Origin: Anaerolineae bacterium
Lineage (GTDB): Bacteria > Chloroflexota > Anaerolineae > Aggregatilineales > Phototrophicaceae
Direction of reading: 5' to 3'
NCBI GenBank assembly: GCA_020849765.1
Contig: JADLAY010000021.1
Span: 1 to 64,000, forward strand
DNA length: 64,000 bases
The stretch's first letter is position 1. Each line of letters opens with the position of its first letter. Under the pieces are notes generated by a model, which was not told where the DNA came from, ran no database searches, and worked only from the letters and a program-made list of their open reading frames with translations. Below are positions 10,373-19,721 of the stretch, one piece after another. Both the position numbers and the translations under genes were made by a program.

Positions 10373-10397
10373 ATTTTACTACAATTTTCAGTAAAAT
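10373..10397. promoter_or_regulatory. Candidate LacI-type operator
   Basis: Perfect inverted repeat ATTTTACT, nine bases, AGTAAAAT. It covers the expected transcription start of the operon promoter, immediately upstream of the glycosidase gene. This is the position expected for repression by the divergent regulator. Confidence 0.6.
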
Positions 10398-10407
10398 ATT
10401 CGAGAAC

Positions 10408-12597
10408 ATGCAAAACTGGTATCACACTCATCTCCGCCGCCTCTTCTTTGATATGCACCTGCCCGATTGGACACAGCCCGGCCAATCCGGCGGCGATCAG
10501 CACGACCTGCGCGACATCGCAACCCGTTTCGATCCGAAGGCGATTGTGGCCGAATTCGTGCGTGCGCGCGTCAATGTGGCGGTCATCTTCGCCAAGTGCC
10601 AGTACGGCAATTTCTACTATAACACTGCCCTTGGGCACAAGCATACGGGCCTCGGCGCGCTCGATTTCATGGGCGAAGTGCTGGAAGAAGCGCACCGCCA
10701 GGGCATCCGCGTGCTCGGCTACTACTCGAACATGTGGGACACGCAGATCGCGCGCGAGCATCCCGAATGGATGGCCGAGGAAGCCGACGGCACCAAGTCG
10801 TACAACCGCTGGCCGACGCTCAGCCTGAACAGCCCCTATCGCCAGCGCGTCCACGAGCACCTGCACGAGATGTTCACCCAGTATCCGCTCGACGGCGTCT
10901 GGAGCGACATCCTGAGCGACTTCCCCTCGTGGGATATCTACACACGCCAGCTGTACGAGGCGGCCTTCGGCAGGCCGATGCCGCGCGCGCCCAAGGACGA
11001 CGGCTGGATCGAGATGATCCGCTGGCAGCAGGATCTGCTCTACGACTACATCGAGTCGTGCCGGGCGGTCGTCAAGGCGGCCAACCCGGAGGCAGCCTAC
11101 GTCGTCAACTTCTTCGGCACGCCCTACGCCAAAGCCAGCCAGGGCCTTTCGTTCAAGCACCTGGCGCTGTCGGACATGGGATCGACCGAGGGTTACAGCG
11201 AGTGGCACGGGCTGCTCTTCCCCAGCTATGCCGCGCGCTACATCCGCGCCGGGATGCTGGGCAAGCCGTTCGAGGTGCTGACCAGCCGCTTCGTCCACAC
11301 CTGGGATTTCAGCGTGCGCTCGCTGGCGCAGATGCGCTACGAAGCCTTCAGCGTGGTCGCCAACGGCGGCGCGGTCTGCATCGACGACGAGCCATATCAC
11401 GACGGGCGCATCGAGCCGCAAGTTTATGACCGCATCGGCGACGCCTTCCGCGAGATCGAACGGCGCGAGCCGCTCCTGATCGGCGCGGAGCCGGTGCGCT
11501 ACGCCGCGCTCTACCAATCGCAGAAAGGGCGCGAGCTGGACGAGGTGATGAACCAGTCACGGCCGCCCGCCGGGTCGCTGACGCCGCCGAGCAATCTCAA
11601 CCCATCGGCGTCGGACATGCTGGCCTCGTGGATGGGCGCCTTCAAGGCGCTGACCGAGGCGCACATCCCGGTGCAGATCGTCGACGAGCGCCCGGAATCG
11701 CTGGCGACGTTGGCGCAGTACAAGGTCGTCTACCTGCCGAACATCCTGACGCTGTCCGACGAGGAAGCCGAAGCGCTGCGCGCCTACGTTCACGCGGGCG
11801 GCGGGCTGGTCGCGACCGGGGCGACGTCGCTCTATGACGCGTTCGGCCATCTTCAGGCGGATTTCGCGCTCGCGGATCTGTTCGGCGTCCATCACGTCGG
11901 GCGTGGCGACTACACCTTCCCGTTCTTTCAGTTCCACGGCGGCCCGCTCAGCGGCGGCCTGCCCGGCCACCCACTGCCGCACTACATGGCGATGTGGCGC
12001 GTCCGCCTGGGTACGGGCGATCTGAGCATCGCCGCCACGCGCCGCGACCCGCTGATCGAGACGCGCGGCGAGACCTACTATCACAACAACCAGCCGCCGC
12101 CCGGCGACGACAGCGACGAGCCGGTCATCGTCTACCGGCGCTACGGCAAGGGGCGCGTCGTCTACTGCGCCGGGCTGCCGGAGAGCAACTACGCGCGCCT
12201 GTCGCTGGCGCCCTACCGCCGCCTGATCGCCAACATGATCGAGTGGGCGGCGGGCGAAGCGCCACTCGTGCAGGCGGACGGCCTGCTCAACACCGAGATC
12301 GTGTGCAACCGCCTGGGCGACGACCTGATCGTCCACCTGGTGACGGGCGTCCCCGTGCGCGCCGTCCGCTTCGGCCTTAATCGCACGGTCGACGCCATCG
12401 AGGAGCGCGCGCAGATCGCCAATGCCCAACTGATCATCCCCGACAAGACGGAGGCCGTCCTGCGCATGCCGGACGCGCACCCGCTGCCGATCGTCCGCGT
12501 CGACGGCCACGCCGCCATCACCCTGCCCATACTCGACGACTGGGAAAGCCTCAAGCTGACCGGCGTCTTTCGCAGACTAGCCGAGGAGGCGCCATAA
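10408..12597 (+). CDS. Glycoside hydrolase-like protein with beta-galactosidase trimerisation-type domain
   Basis: 729 residues without a signal peptide, so probably cytoplasmic. Residues 1-350 look like a TIM-barrel hydrolase of the hypothetical-glycosidase/alpha-fucosidase-like group (HPEWMAEEADG, LDGVWSDIL, DMGSTEGYSEWHG). Residues about 370-620 form a glutaminase-like Rossmann domain as in GH42 enzymes (YKVVYLPNILTLSDEEAEALRAYVHAGGGLVATGATS), followed by a small beta domain. Catalytic acids cannot be assigned with confidence. It is the first gene of a sugar-transport operon under a LacI regulator, so a role in cleaving the imported oligosaccharide is inferred. Confidence 0.7.
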   Translation: MQNWYHTHLRRLFFDMHLPDWTQPGQSGGDQHDLRDIATRFDPKAIVAEFVRARVNVAVIFAKCQYGNFYYNTALGHKHTGLGALDFMGEVLEEAHRQGIRVLGYYSNMWDTQIAREHPEWMAEEADGTKSYNRWPTLSLNSPYRQRVHEHLHEMFTQYPLDGVWSDILSDFPSWDIYTRQLYEAAFGRPMPRAPKDDGWIEMIRWQQDLLYDYIESCRAVVKAANPEAAYVVNFFGTPYAKASQGLSFKHLALSDMGSTEGYSEWHGLLFPSYAARYIRAGMLGKPFEVLTSRFVHTWDFSVRSLAQMRYEAFSVVANGGAVCIDDEPYHDGRIEPQVYDRIGDAFREIERREPLLIGAEPVRYAALYQSQKGRELDEVMNQSRPPAGSLTPPSNLNPSASDMLASWMGAFKALTEAHIPVQIVDERPESLATLAQYKVVYLPNILTLSDEEAEALRAYVHAGGGLVATGATSLYDAFGHLQADFALADLFGVHHVGRGDYTFPFFQFHGGPLSGGLPGHPLPHYMAMWRVRLGTGDLSIAATRRDPLIETRGETYYHNNQPPPGDDSDEPVIVYRRYGKGRVVYCAGLPESNYARLSLAPYRRLIANMIEWAAGEAPLVQADGLLNTEIVCNRLGDDLIVHLVTGVPVRAVRFGLNRTVDAIEERAQIANAQLIIPDKTEAVLRMPDAHPLPIVRVDGHAAITLPILDDWESLKLTGVFRRLAEEAP

Positions 12598-12664
12598 CGA
12601 CACGAATGGAGAACATTCCCAACAAATCTCGTTCATTGATTCGGATTGAAAGGGTTAATCAATC

Positions 12665-13981
12665 ATGAAACTCGGAAAACACCTTCTTGTCCTGTTGATC
12701 GTACTGGCGATGTGCGCCCTCGCGCTGGGCACCGTCTATGCGCAGGAGCCGGTCGAACTGACACTGCTGTATTGGAACTGGGGTCCGGACGCCGTGCAGA
12801 CGAGCGACGACATCGCCAGCGGCTTTATGGCGCTGAATCCTGACGTGACGGTAACGCCGCTCGGCGTCGAGGGCACCAACTGGGGCACCTATCTCGACGG
12901 CGTGTCGACGTTGATCGCCGGTGGAGAGCGCCCCGACGTCATGCTGGTCGCCAGCGAGGGCGTGCAGCTTCTGGTCGCCTCTGGCCTGGCGCTGCCGCTC
13001 GACGATTTCATCGCCGCCGACGCCGAAGCGATCCAGCCGTTCATCGACGACGTCGCCCCGGCCATGCTCGACGCGCTCAAGGTCGATGGCAAGCAGTATC
13101 TGCTGCCCTTCAGCTGGAACAACATGGTCATGTACCTGAACACCGCGCGCCTGGCCGAAGCCGGGCTGGAAATGCCGCCCGAAGATTGGACGCGCGACCA
13201 GTTCCTCGACTACGCCCGTGCGCTGACGGTCGACGCGGATGGCGACGGCACGCCGGAACAGTACGGCTATGCCTGGGACAACAGCGGTATGTTCATCTCG
13301 GCGCTGCCCTGGGTCTTCGCCAACGGCGTCGACATCCTGACTGACGACTACTGCGCGCCGCAGGTGACCGACCCGCAGGTGATCGAAGCGCTGCAATTCA
13401 TGCACGACCTGATCTACGTCGAGAAGGTCGCCCCGGCTCCAACGTCGTTCGGCGACATCTACAACCTGTTCCAGAATGGCAACATCGCCATGTTTGGCGC
13501 GGGCCGCTGGTCACTGACCGCCTTGCTGCCGAGCGGCTTCCGCGATTTCGACATCCAGTACTTCCCCGGCAACCCAACGCGGACGACCATCTTCGGCATC
13601 GGCGGCTACCCGATCCTGAGCACGAGCGAGCATCCCGACATGGCCTGGGAGCTGGTCAAGTACCTGTCGAGCGTCGAGGTGCAGGAAGGGCTGGTTGGCT
13701 CCGAAGAGATGCCGTTCTCGAACATCCCGGCGCGCCGCAGCGTAGCCGAAGAGATCACGGCCTTCCCGCCGCCGCACTCGAACATCTTCTACGACTCGCT
13801 GGAAGGCGATACCTCGCTCGGCGGTGACTTCGCCCGTATCGTCACCTCGCCGCCGCGCTTCAACCAGATGGAGAACATCTTCCTGCGCTACAGCAGCCTG
13901 ATCTTCGCCGACGAAATGAGCGTCGAAGATGCGATGGCCGCTGCCCAGCAAGAACTCTCCAGCGTGGTCACGTGCAACTGA
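12665..13981 (+). CDS. CUT1 sugar ABC transporter, substrate-binding protein
   Basis: 438 residues. A Sec signal peptide runs through residues 1-27 (MKLGKHLLVLLIVLAMCALA... with TVYAQ before EPVELTLLYWNWG) and has no lipobox cysteine. The mature part is a family 1 solute-binding protein (GGERPDVMLVASEG, YLLPFSWNNMVMYLNTARLAEAG, GRWSLTALLPSG). It delivers an oligosaccharide or sugar to the following permeases. The gap of 67 bases from the glycosidase gene suggests the same transcript. The sugar is unknown. Confidence 0.93.
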   Translation: MKLGKHLLVLLIVLAMCALALGTVYAQEPVELTLLYWNWGPDAVQTSDDIASGFMALNPDVTVTPLGVEGTNWGTYLDGVSTLIAGGERPDVMLVASEGVQLLVASGLALPLDDFIAADAEAIQPFIDDVAPAMLDALKVDGKQYLLPFSWNNMVMYLNTARLAEAGLEMPPEDWTRDQFLDYARALTVDADGDGTPEQYGYAWDNSGMFISALPWVFANGVDILTDDYCAPQVTDPQVIEALQFMHDLIYVEKVAPAPTSFGDIYNLFQNGNIAMFGAGRWSLTALLPSGFRDFDIQYFPGNPTRTTIFGIGGYPILSTSEHPDMAWELVKYLSSVEVQEGLVGSEEMPFSNIPARRSVAEEITAFPPPHSNIFYDSLEGDTSLGGDFARIVTSPPRFNQMENIFLRYSSLIFADEMSVEDAMAAAQQELSSVVTCN

Positions 13982-14216
13982 CGCCGAGTGCTGCATAGGC
14001 CACACCCTCACCCTAAATCCCTCTCCCTCATGGAGAGGGACTTTCCGGAGCATTTTCTCCCCTTCGTCATTCGGGAGAAGGGGTTGGGGGATGAGGGTAA
14101 CAAAGGGCGATAGACTTTGCAGCTATCCTCCGTTCGTCCGTAGCCTCGCGACATCAGGCAGGCTAGACAAGGGCGCACCCACCCAGTGCGCCCCTGTCAT
14201 GAAATAAGGAACGACC
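13982..14216. repeat. Spacer with CCCTCACCCTAAAT-type long inverted repeat
   Basis: Between binding-protein and permease genes. About 14005-14098 forms a long imperfect hairpin: CCCTCACCCTAAATCCCTCT with an inner GGAGAGGGACTTTC, closed by GGAGAAGGGGTTGGGGGATG. The position after the binding-protein gene fits a role in lowering downstream expression or stabilising the upstream mRNA. AAGGAA near 14206 is the ribosome site of the next gene. Confidence 0.8.
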
Positions 14217-15122
14217 ATGGTCTCGCGTTTATTGCCACAAAGCCCGCTGCGCCGAAAAGAGATCCTTGCGGCTTATCTTTTCTTGCTGCCGACGCTGATC
14301 GGTTTTGCCGTCTTCATCGTCGGGCCGATGTTCGCGGCGCTGGGGCTGAGCGTCGTACAGTGGAACCTGCTCTCGGCGCCGCAGTTCGCCGGGCTGGCGA
14401 ATTACCAGAAGCTCCTGAGCGACACGCGCATCGACGACATCTACCTGACGACGTTCAAGATCGCGCTGGCGACGATGGCGCTCAAGCTGCTGCTCGGCCT
14501 CGTGCTGGCCGTGCTGCTCGATCAAAAGCTGCATCGCTGGTTGAGCGGCTTCTTCCGCCTGAGCTTCTTCTTCCCCTACGTCGTCAGCGTGACCGCCGTG
14601 GCCTTGATGTGGTCGTTCCTCATGAATAAGGACTTAGGGCTGGTCAATTATCTGCTCGGCCAGATCGGCATCGAGCGCATCCCATGGCTGAATTCGTCGG
14701 CCTGGTCGCCGGTCGCGGTCGTCATCACCGACGTGTGGAAAGAACTCGGCTTCTACGTGATCGTGTTCCTCGGCGGATTGCAAAGCATCCCGTCCGAATT
14801 CTACGATGCGGCACAGGTCGACGGCGCCAATCGCTGGCAGATCTTCTCGCGCGTGACGCTGCCGCTGCTCTCGCCGACAATCCTGTTCCTGTCCGTGATC
14901 GGCATGATCGGCTCGGTGCAGATCTTCGCCCAGCCGCAGATCCTGACCGACGGCGGCCCCGGCGACGCGACGCGCACGATCGTCATGTACATCTACGAGC
15001 AGGGCTTCCGCTTCTTCGACATGGGCTACGCCTCGACGATTGCGCTGTCGCTGTTCGTCGTCATCTTCATCCTCACGCTGCTGCAATTCCGCCTCAGCCG
15101 CCGCTGGGTCTTTTATCAATAG
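14217..15122 (+). CDS. CUT1 sugar ABC transporter permease (UgpA/MalF type)
   Basis: 301 residues with about six hydrophobic membrane segments and the cytoplasmic EAA loop EFYDAAQVDGANRWQIFSRV before the fifth segment, which docks on the ATPase. Forms a heterodimeric channel with the next gene product. The ATG is preceded by AAGGAA. No ATPase gene follows in this operon. Confidence 0.93.
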   Translation: MVSRLLPQSPLRRKEILAAYLFLLPTLIGFAVFIVGPMFAALGLSVVQWNLLSAPQFAGLANYQKLLSDTRIDDIYLTTFKIALATMALKLLLGLVLAVLLDQKLHRWLSGFFRLSFFFPYVVSVTAVALMWSFLMNKDLGLVNYLLGQIGIERIPWLNSSAWSPVAVVITDVWKELGFYVIVFLGGLQSIPSEFYDAAQVDGANRWQIFSRVTLPLLSPTILFLSVIGMIGSVQIFAQPQILTDGGPGDATRTIVMYIYEQGFRFFDMGYASTIALSLFVVIFILTLLQFRLSRRWVFYQ

Positions 15123-15132
15123 GGATGCCGCC

Positions 15133-16014
15133 ATGACGACAACTGTTTACCAGGATCACGCATCCGCCAGCGGGGCGCACGTCGCTCGCAAGCCGTGGCC
15201 GTGGGCCAAGATCGGCTCGATCGCCCTGCTGCTGGTCTGCTCCGCCATCATGATCGCACCTTTCTTATGGATCATGCAGGCGGCCTTCAGCGACGCGGCC
15301 GCGGCCTACGTGCTGCCGCCGCGGCTGTTCCCATCTGCGCCGACGCTGGATAATTTCTACGCCGTCTTCGACCTGGTGCCGTTCGGCTCGTTCATCCTCA
15401 ACAGCCTGTTCGTGGCGACGACGATCACGATCGGCCAGTTGATCACGTGCTCGATGGGTGCTTATGCCTTCGCCCGGCTGGAGTTCCCCGGCAAGCGCGT
15501 CCTGTTCGTCGTCCTGCTGGCGACGCTCATGATCCCGCTGCAAGTCACGATCGTGCCGCAGTTCATCCTCATGCGGCAGACGGGCCTCTACAACACGCAC
15601 GCCGCCATCATCCTGCCCGCGCTCGTCAGCCCGTTCGGCATCTTCCTGTTGCGCCAGTACTTCATGACGATCCCGACCGAGCTTGAAGACGCCGCGCGCA
15701 TCGACGGCGCCGGCTACTTCACGATCTTCTGGCGCATCATCATGCCGCTGTCCGCCCCCGCGCTGACGACGCTCGGCATCGTCTGTTTCGTCTACTGGTG
15801 GAACGAGTATTTCATCCCGCTGATCATGATCAACTCGCCAGAGCTGCAGCTGCTGCCGGTCGGGCTGACGCTGCTGCGCGGGCGCTATTCGGCGGGCGCC
15901 GTCGGCAACGTGGCCGCGGGCGTGACGATGGCGGTCATCCCGGTGCTGATCATCTTCCTGTTCTTCCAGCGCCACATCATCAAGAGCATCGCCACGACCG
16001 GGCTGAAGGGGTGA
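15133..16014 (+). CDS. CUT1 sugar ABC transporter permease (UgpE/MalG type)
   Basis: 293 residues from the ATG at 15133 (MTTTVYQDHASASGAHVARK), eleven bases after the partner permease ends; longer upstream frames are low-complexity serine/arginine and are rejected. About six membrane segments, with EAA loop ELEDAARIDGAGYFTIFWRI. Last gene of the operon. A shared MsmK/UgpC-like ATPase elsewhere (possibly those at 46070-48309) would be needed for transport. Confidence 0.93.
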   Translation: MTTTVYQDHASASGAHVARKPWPWAKIGSIALLLVCSAIMIAPFLWIMQAAFSDAAAAYVLPPRLFPSAPTLDNFYAVFDLVPFGSFILNSLFVATTITIGQLITCSMGAYAFARLEFPGKRVLFVVLLATLMIPLQVTIVPQFILMRQTGLYNTHAAIILPALVSPFGIFLLRQYFMTIPTELEDAARIDGAGYFTIFWRIIMPLSAPALTTLGIVCFVYWWNEYFIPLIMINSPELQLLPVGLTLLRGRYSAGAVGNVAAGVTMAVIPVLIIFLFFQRHIIKSIATTGLKG

Positions 16015-16232
16015 GGGAGCAAGGGTTCGCCCTCACCCTAAATCCCTCTCCCGCAGGAGAGGGACTTTCAAGAGCCAGGCTGGCTCCCCTTCGCTATAGG
16101 GGGGAATCGTACGGGCGGGATATATCCCGCCCGTACACCGACTAACACATTCAATCGCCCCTCGTAGGGACGCGATTCTTCGCGTCCGAATCGGCGGACG
16201 GCAAGAATGCCGTCCCAACACGGCCCCGATTT
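16015..16232. repeat. Convergent spacer with three repeat modules
   Basis: Between the end of the sugar transporter operon and the convergent KDPG-type aldolase gene. It contains a partial CCCTCACCCTAAAT module (about 16029-16080), a perfect 28-base palindrome (16109-16136) and the double-hairpin module (about 16154-16215, GGACGGCAAGAATGCCGTCC). Probably separates the two convergent transcripts. Confidence 0.85.
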
Positions 16233-16907
16233 CTACGGCAGCGGATAGGCCGTTGCGCGGGCTTCGGCGACGAGCGCCAGGTAATGCTTGGCCTGCTCGG
16301 TGATCCAGCCAGTGCCGTGCTGGGCGATCTGCTCGGCATCGACGAAGTTGCGCGCGCCGCTGATGGCGCAGGCGCCGCAGCGGATGTACTCCGCCGCCGT
16401 GTCGATGCTCACACCGCCAGACGGCACCAGATTGACCTCCGGGTAGACCATTTTCAAATTCAGCATGTAGCGCGGTCCGGCCAGCGCCGCCGGGAAGATC
16501 TTGACGATGTGCGCCCCGGCCTGCATCGCGTCGAGCACTTCGCGCGCGGTGTACGCGCCAGGGTAAAACGCGACCTGATAGGTGTGAGCGACCTTCGCCA
16601 CTTCCAGGTCGAGCGAGGGCGAGACGATGATGCTGACGCCCGCCTGGATCGCCGCGTAGGCGGCGGCGGCGCTCAGCGTCGTGCCGCTGGCGAGATGCAG
16701 CTTGCCGCCAAAGTCGCTCTTGATGGCGCGGAAGGCGTCGAGCACGCCCGGCGTCGTCATCGTCACTTCCATCACGCGGATGCCACCGTCGTAGAGTGCC
16801 TGGGCATACGGCAGCAGATCGCGCCCGTCCTTGAGCTTGATCGCGGGCAGCACGCCCGTCGTCTTGGTCAGATGTACCGCTTCTTCGCGCAAACTCATCG
16901 TGTTCAT
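16233..16907 (-). CDS. KDPG/KHG-type aldolase
   Basis: 224-residue class I aldolase of the Eda family, cleaving a 2-keto-3-deoxy(-phospho) sugar acid to pyruvate and an aldehyde. The Schiff-base lysine is in HIVKIFPA (K136) and the catalytic glutamate in VMEVTMTTP (E47). Typical Eda has EVTLRT; here the arginine that contacts substrate is threonine, so the substrate may differ from KDPG. Last gene of a ten-gene sugar-acid operon; its start overlaps the kinase stop by four bases (ATGA). Confidence 0.85.
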   Translation of the reverse strand: MNTMSLREEAVHLTKTTGVLPAIKLKDGRDLLPYAQALYDGGIRVMEVTMTTPGVLDAFRAIKSDFGGKLHLASGTTLSAAAAYAAIQAGVSIIVSPSLDLEVAKVAHTYQVAFYPGAYTAREVLDAMQAGAHIVKIFPAALAGPRYMLNLKMVYPEVNLVPSGGVSIDTAAEYIRCGACAISGARNFVDAEQIAQHGTGWITEQAKHYLALVAEARATAYPLP

Positions 16908-17890
16908 CGTTTTACCCGCAGATCAATCGTCTCACTCAACAGAAGTTCCACCTCTTGCGCCGTGAACGGGATCACGTCGCCTTCGGTCGTGTGCGCCAGC
17001 GTGCAGGCCGCATTGCCGAAATCGACCGCGTACTGCGCATCGCCACGCGCGTAGGCATAGAGCACGCCCGCGCAGTAGGCATCGCCCGTGCCATAGCGAT
17101 CCAGGTTCTCGAACTCGTAGCGCCGTCCTTGATAGACGGTGCCCCCGGCCAGCAGCTTACTGCTCCAGGCGCCGCGTTCGAGGCCGAACAGATCGCGGTG
17201 CGTCAGGCAGACCCACTCGCAGCCGAACGCGTCGTGATAGGCGTGCATGATGTCCTCGTCACTGCCGACGAAGCCGAAGACGGCCTCGCTGACGCCGCGG
17301 TTGGTAACGACGACGTCGATCAGGGGCAGCAGTTGTTCCCAGCAGGCGCGCGCCGCGTCCGCCGTCCACAGGTGCTCGCGGTAGTTCATGTCGAACGACG
17401 TCTTGACGCCCAGCTCGCGCGCCTTCTGCAGGAAGACGGTCGCCGTTTGACGCACCGCCTCGCCCAGGCCGGGCACGATGCCGTCGGTGTGGGCGAGCGT
17501 CGCGCCGTTCAGGACCGCCGTCCAGTCGAAGTCGTCGGGCTGCATCGTGCTGGCGGCGCTGCCCTTGCGGTCGAAGATGGCGACCGGCGCACGCGGCGAC
17601 ACGCTGAATTCGAGGTAGTTGATGCCCATGCGCGCATCCGGCATCATCTGTACGTGGCGCATGTCGACGCCGTAGCTCATGCAGGCATCGTGTGCCAGCC
17701 AGCCAAGCTCGGTGGCGGGCAGCTTGGAGACGAAAGCGGCCTCGCCACCGAGGCGGGCGAAATCCGCGGCGACGTTCAACTGCGCCCCGGCGACGTGAAT
17801 GTCGAGCGAGCGCGTCGAGCGCAGGCGTTGGAAACGCGGCGGCGACAGGCGCAGCATGACCTCGCCGAGTGTGATCAGGCGTCCGGTCAT
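16904..17890 (-). CDS. PfkB-family sugar kinase (2-keto-3-deoxygluconate kinase-like)
   Basis: 328 residues. PfkB signatures: the N-terminal GAQLNVAADFARLGGEAAFVSKLP block and the C-terminal anion-hole motif RYGTGDAYCAGVLYA (usual GAGD is GTGD here). Positioned between a dehydratase/aldolase set and a KDPG-type aldolase, it would phosphorylate the 2-keto-3-deoxy sugar acid before cleavage. Overlaps both neighbours by four bases, so translation is coupled. Other ribokinase-family substrates are possible. Confidence 0.85.
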   Translation of the reverse strand: MTGRLITLGEVMLRLSPPRFQRLRSTRSLDIHVAGAQLNVAADFARLGGEAAFVSKLPATELGWLAHDACMSYGVDMRHVQMMPDARMGINYLEFSVSPRAPVAIFDRKGSAASTMQPDDFDWTAVLNGATLAHTDGIVPGLGEAVRQTATVFLQKARELGVKTSFDMNYREHLWTADAARACWEQLLPLIDVVVTNRGVSEAVFGFVGSDEDIMHAYHDAFGCEWVCLTHRDLFGLERGAWSSKLLAGGTVYQGRRYEFENLDRYGTGDAYCAGVLYAYARGDAQYAVDFGNAACTLAHTTEGDVIPFTAQEVELLLSETIDLRVKR

Positions 17891-18558
17891 GACTGCGCCA
17901 CCGTTCCGTCGGCCATCGTGCCATATTTGTAGAGCCAGCGGTCGCGCTCACTGCGCACGTGCTCGTCGGGGATGGGCACCGGCGACCCGGCGGCGCGCGT
18001 CAGCAGGTACATCTGAGCGACGCGCTCCAGCACCTGGGCGGCGAACAAGGCATCGGCCACGTCGCGCCCGCAGGCAACCGAGCCATGATTGGCCAAGAGC
18101 ACGCCGTTGCTCCCGCCGAGCGCCTTGGCGACGACCTGGCCCAGCGCCAGATGCTGCCCGGCGGGCACGTACTCCGAGCAGGCGATCTCCGCGCCGATCA
18201 CCTGCGACTGCTCCTCGACGATCACCGGGATCGTCTCATGCAGGCACGAGGCGGCGGAGGCATAGAGCGAATGCGTGTGCAGCACCGCGCCCACGTCCGG
18301 GCGCGCGTTGTAGATCAACCGGTGGACGGACGTCTCGCTCGACGGGATGCGATGCCCATCGAGCACCTGCCCGTCGAGGCTGACGACCATCATGTCGTCC
18401 GGCGTGATCGTCGCGTAGTCGACGCGGCTCGGCGTCACGATCAAGCCTTCCGGCACGCGCGCGGAGGCGTTGCCATAGGTGCCGATGATGTAGCCCATCG
18501 CCTGCAACGTGAGACAGGCGTCGATGACGGCCTGCTTGAGTTCGCGGTATGCGTTCAT
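17887..18558 (-). CDS. Class II aldolase/adducin-family protein
   Basis: 223 residues, related to L-fuculose-1-phosphate aldolase and ribulose-5-phosphate 4-epimerase. Zinc ligands are visible: H94 and H96 in AVLHTHSLYA and H158 in LLANHGSVACG; the catalytic acid E75 is in IPSSETSVHR. It could cleave a ketose phosphate or an oxidised sugar intermediate. Within the sugar-acid operon, overlapping both neighbours. Confidence 0.85.
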   Translation of the reverse strand: MNAYRELKQAVIDACLTLQAMGYIIGTYGNASARVPEGLIVTPSRVDYATITPDDMMVVSLDGQVLDGHRIPSSETSVHRLIYNARPDVGAVLHTHSLYASAASCLHETIPVIVEEQSQVIGAEIACSEYVPAGQHLALGQVVAKALGGSNGVLLANHGSVACGRDVADALFAAQVLERVAQMYLLTRAAGSPVPIPDEHVRSERDRWLYKYGTMADGTVAQS

Positions 18559-19721
18559 TCGCGCTCATCCTGCTTGAAATCGGTAATCCAGTCGGCATCC
18601 CACAGGCTCGGAAACGGGTTCTGAATGTAAGGATGATCGGCGATCGCGTTGTCGTCCAGTTCCAGCCCCAGGCCGGGCGCATCCGAGTTCGGGAAGGTAA
18701 AGGCGCCGTCCTGCACCGGATTCCAGCCGCGGACGAGCGCGCTGCGCCAGGGCACGTCGAAATCAGAGAAGTTCTCCTGCACCTGGAAGTTGGGCGTGCT
18801 CACGTCGAAATGGAGCGCCGCAGCCAGCGCGACCGGGCCGATCGAGACGTGCGGCGAGACGCGGATGTCGTAGGCGCTCGCCAGCGCGGCGATCTTCTTG
18901 CTCATGAGCAGGCCGCCGCAGTGCGAAACATCCATCTGGACGACGTCGACCGCGCGCAGTTGGAACATGCGGTGGAAGTCCGCCAGCATGTAGAGCCGCT
19001 CGCCTGCCGCGATCGGGCAGTGCGCGTCGCGGCGCACCTCGGCCAGCAGTTCGACCGCCTCCGGCGCGACCGGCTCCTCGCACCAGGCGACGTGATACGG
19101 CTCAAGCGCGCGGATGAAGCGCGTCGCATCCCCGGCGGCCAGCCGCCCGTGGAACTCGACGTACAGGCGCACGCGTTCGCCGACCGTCTCGCGCACCGCA
19201 GCGACGATGGCGAGCGCTTCGTCGGCCTCGTCCTCGGTCAGACTCTTCCAGGCGACGCCGAACGGATCGAACTTGAGGCCGCGGTAGCCGCGCCCGATGG
19301 CTTCTCGTGCGCGTTCGGCATACTCCGCCGGGGTGTGCGCGCCGCCATACCAGCCGTTGGCATAGGCTGGGATGCGCCGGTGATAGCGACCGCCGAGCAG
19401 CTTGTAAACCGGCTGGCCGCAGGCTTTGCCGACGATGTCCCACAGTGCGATCTCGACCGCGCTAATGGCCGTCAGCGCCGTCGCCCCGCCCTGATACTGA
19501 TCCCGGATCAACTCGTCGACCAGCCGCTCGATGTCGAACGGATCGCAGCCGACGACGCGATCTTCCAGCCATTCGTGCGCCAGCGTCTGGACGGTCTTCT
19601 CCTGCCATTCGAGCGACGCCTCGCCGATACCGGTCAGGCCGTTATCGGTGTGCAGGCGGATGAAGAGATAATTGCGCAGCCCCGCGTTCGCCATCAAGGT
19701 TTCGAAGCGCACGATTTTCAT
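18555..19721 (-). CDS. Enolase-superfamily sugar-acid dehydratase (galactonate dehydratase-like)
   Basis: 388 residues of the mandelate racemase/enolase superfamily. Expected residues are present: K150 region GLKFDPFG, metal ligand E189 in YVEFHGR, E215/E216 in CEEPV, E241 in AAGERLY, and the Asp-His pair D267 (QMDVSHCGG) and H291 (SPHVSIGP). This pattern fits D-galactonate/gluconate-type dehydratases that form 2-keto-3-deoxy acids, which the kinase and aldolase downstream would then process. The exact sugar acid is not determined. Confidence 0.85.
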   Translation of the reverse strand: MKIVRFETLMANAGLRNYLFIRLHTDNGLTGIGEASLEWQEKTVQTLAHEWLEDRVVGCDPFDIERLVDELIRDQYQGGATALTAISAVEIALWDIVGKACGQPVYKLLGGRYHRRIPAYANGWYGGAHTPAEYAERAREAIGRGYRGLKFDPFGVAWKSLTEDEADEALAIVAAVRETVGERVRLYVEFHGRLAAGDATRFIRALEPYHVAWCEEPVAPEAVELLAEVRRDAHCPIAAGERLYMLADFHRMFQLRAVDVVQMDVSHCGGLLMSKKIAALASAYDIRVSPHVSIGPVALAAALHFDVSTPNFQVQENFSDFDVPWRSALVRGWNPVQDGAFTFPNSDAPGLGLELDDNAIADHPYIQNPFPSLWDADWITDFKQDERE

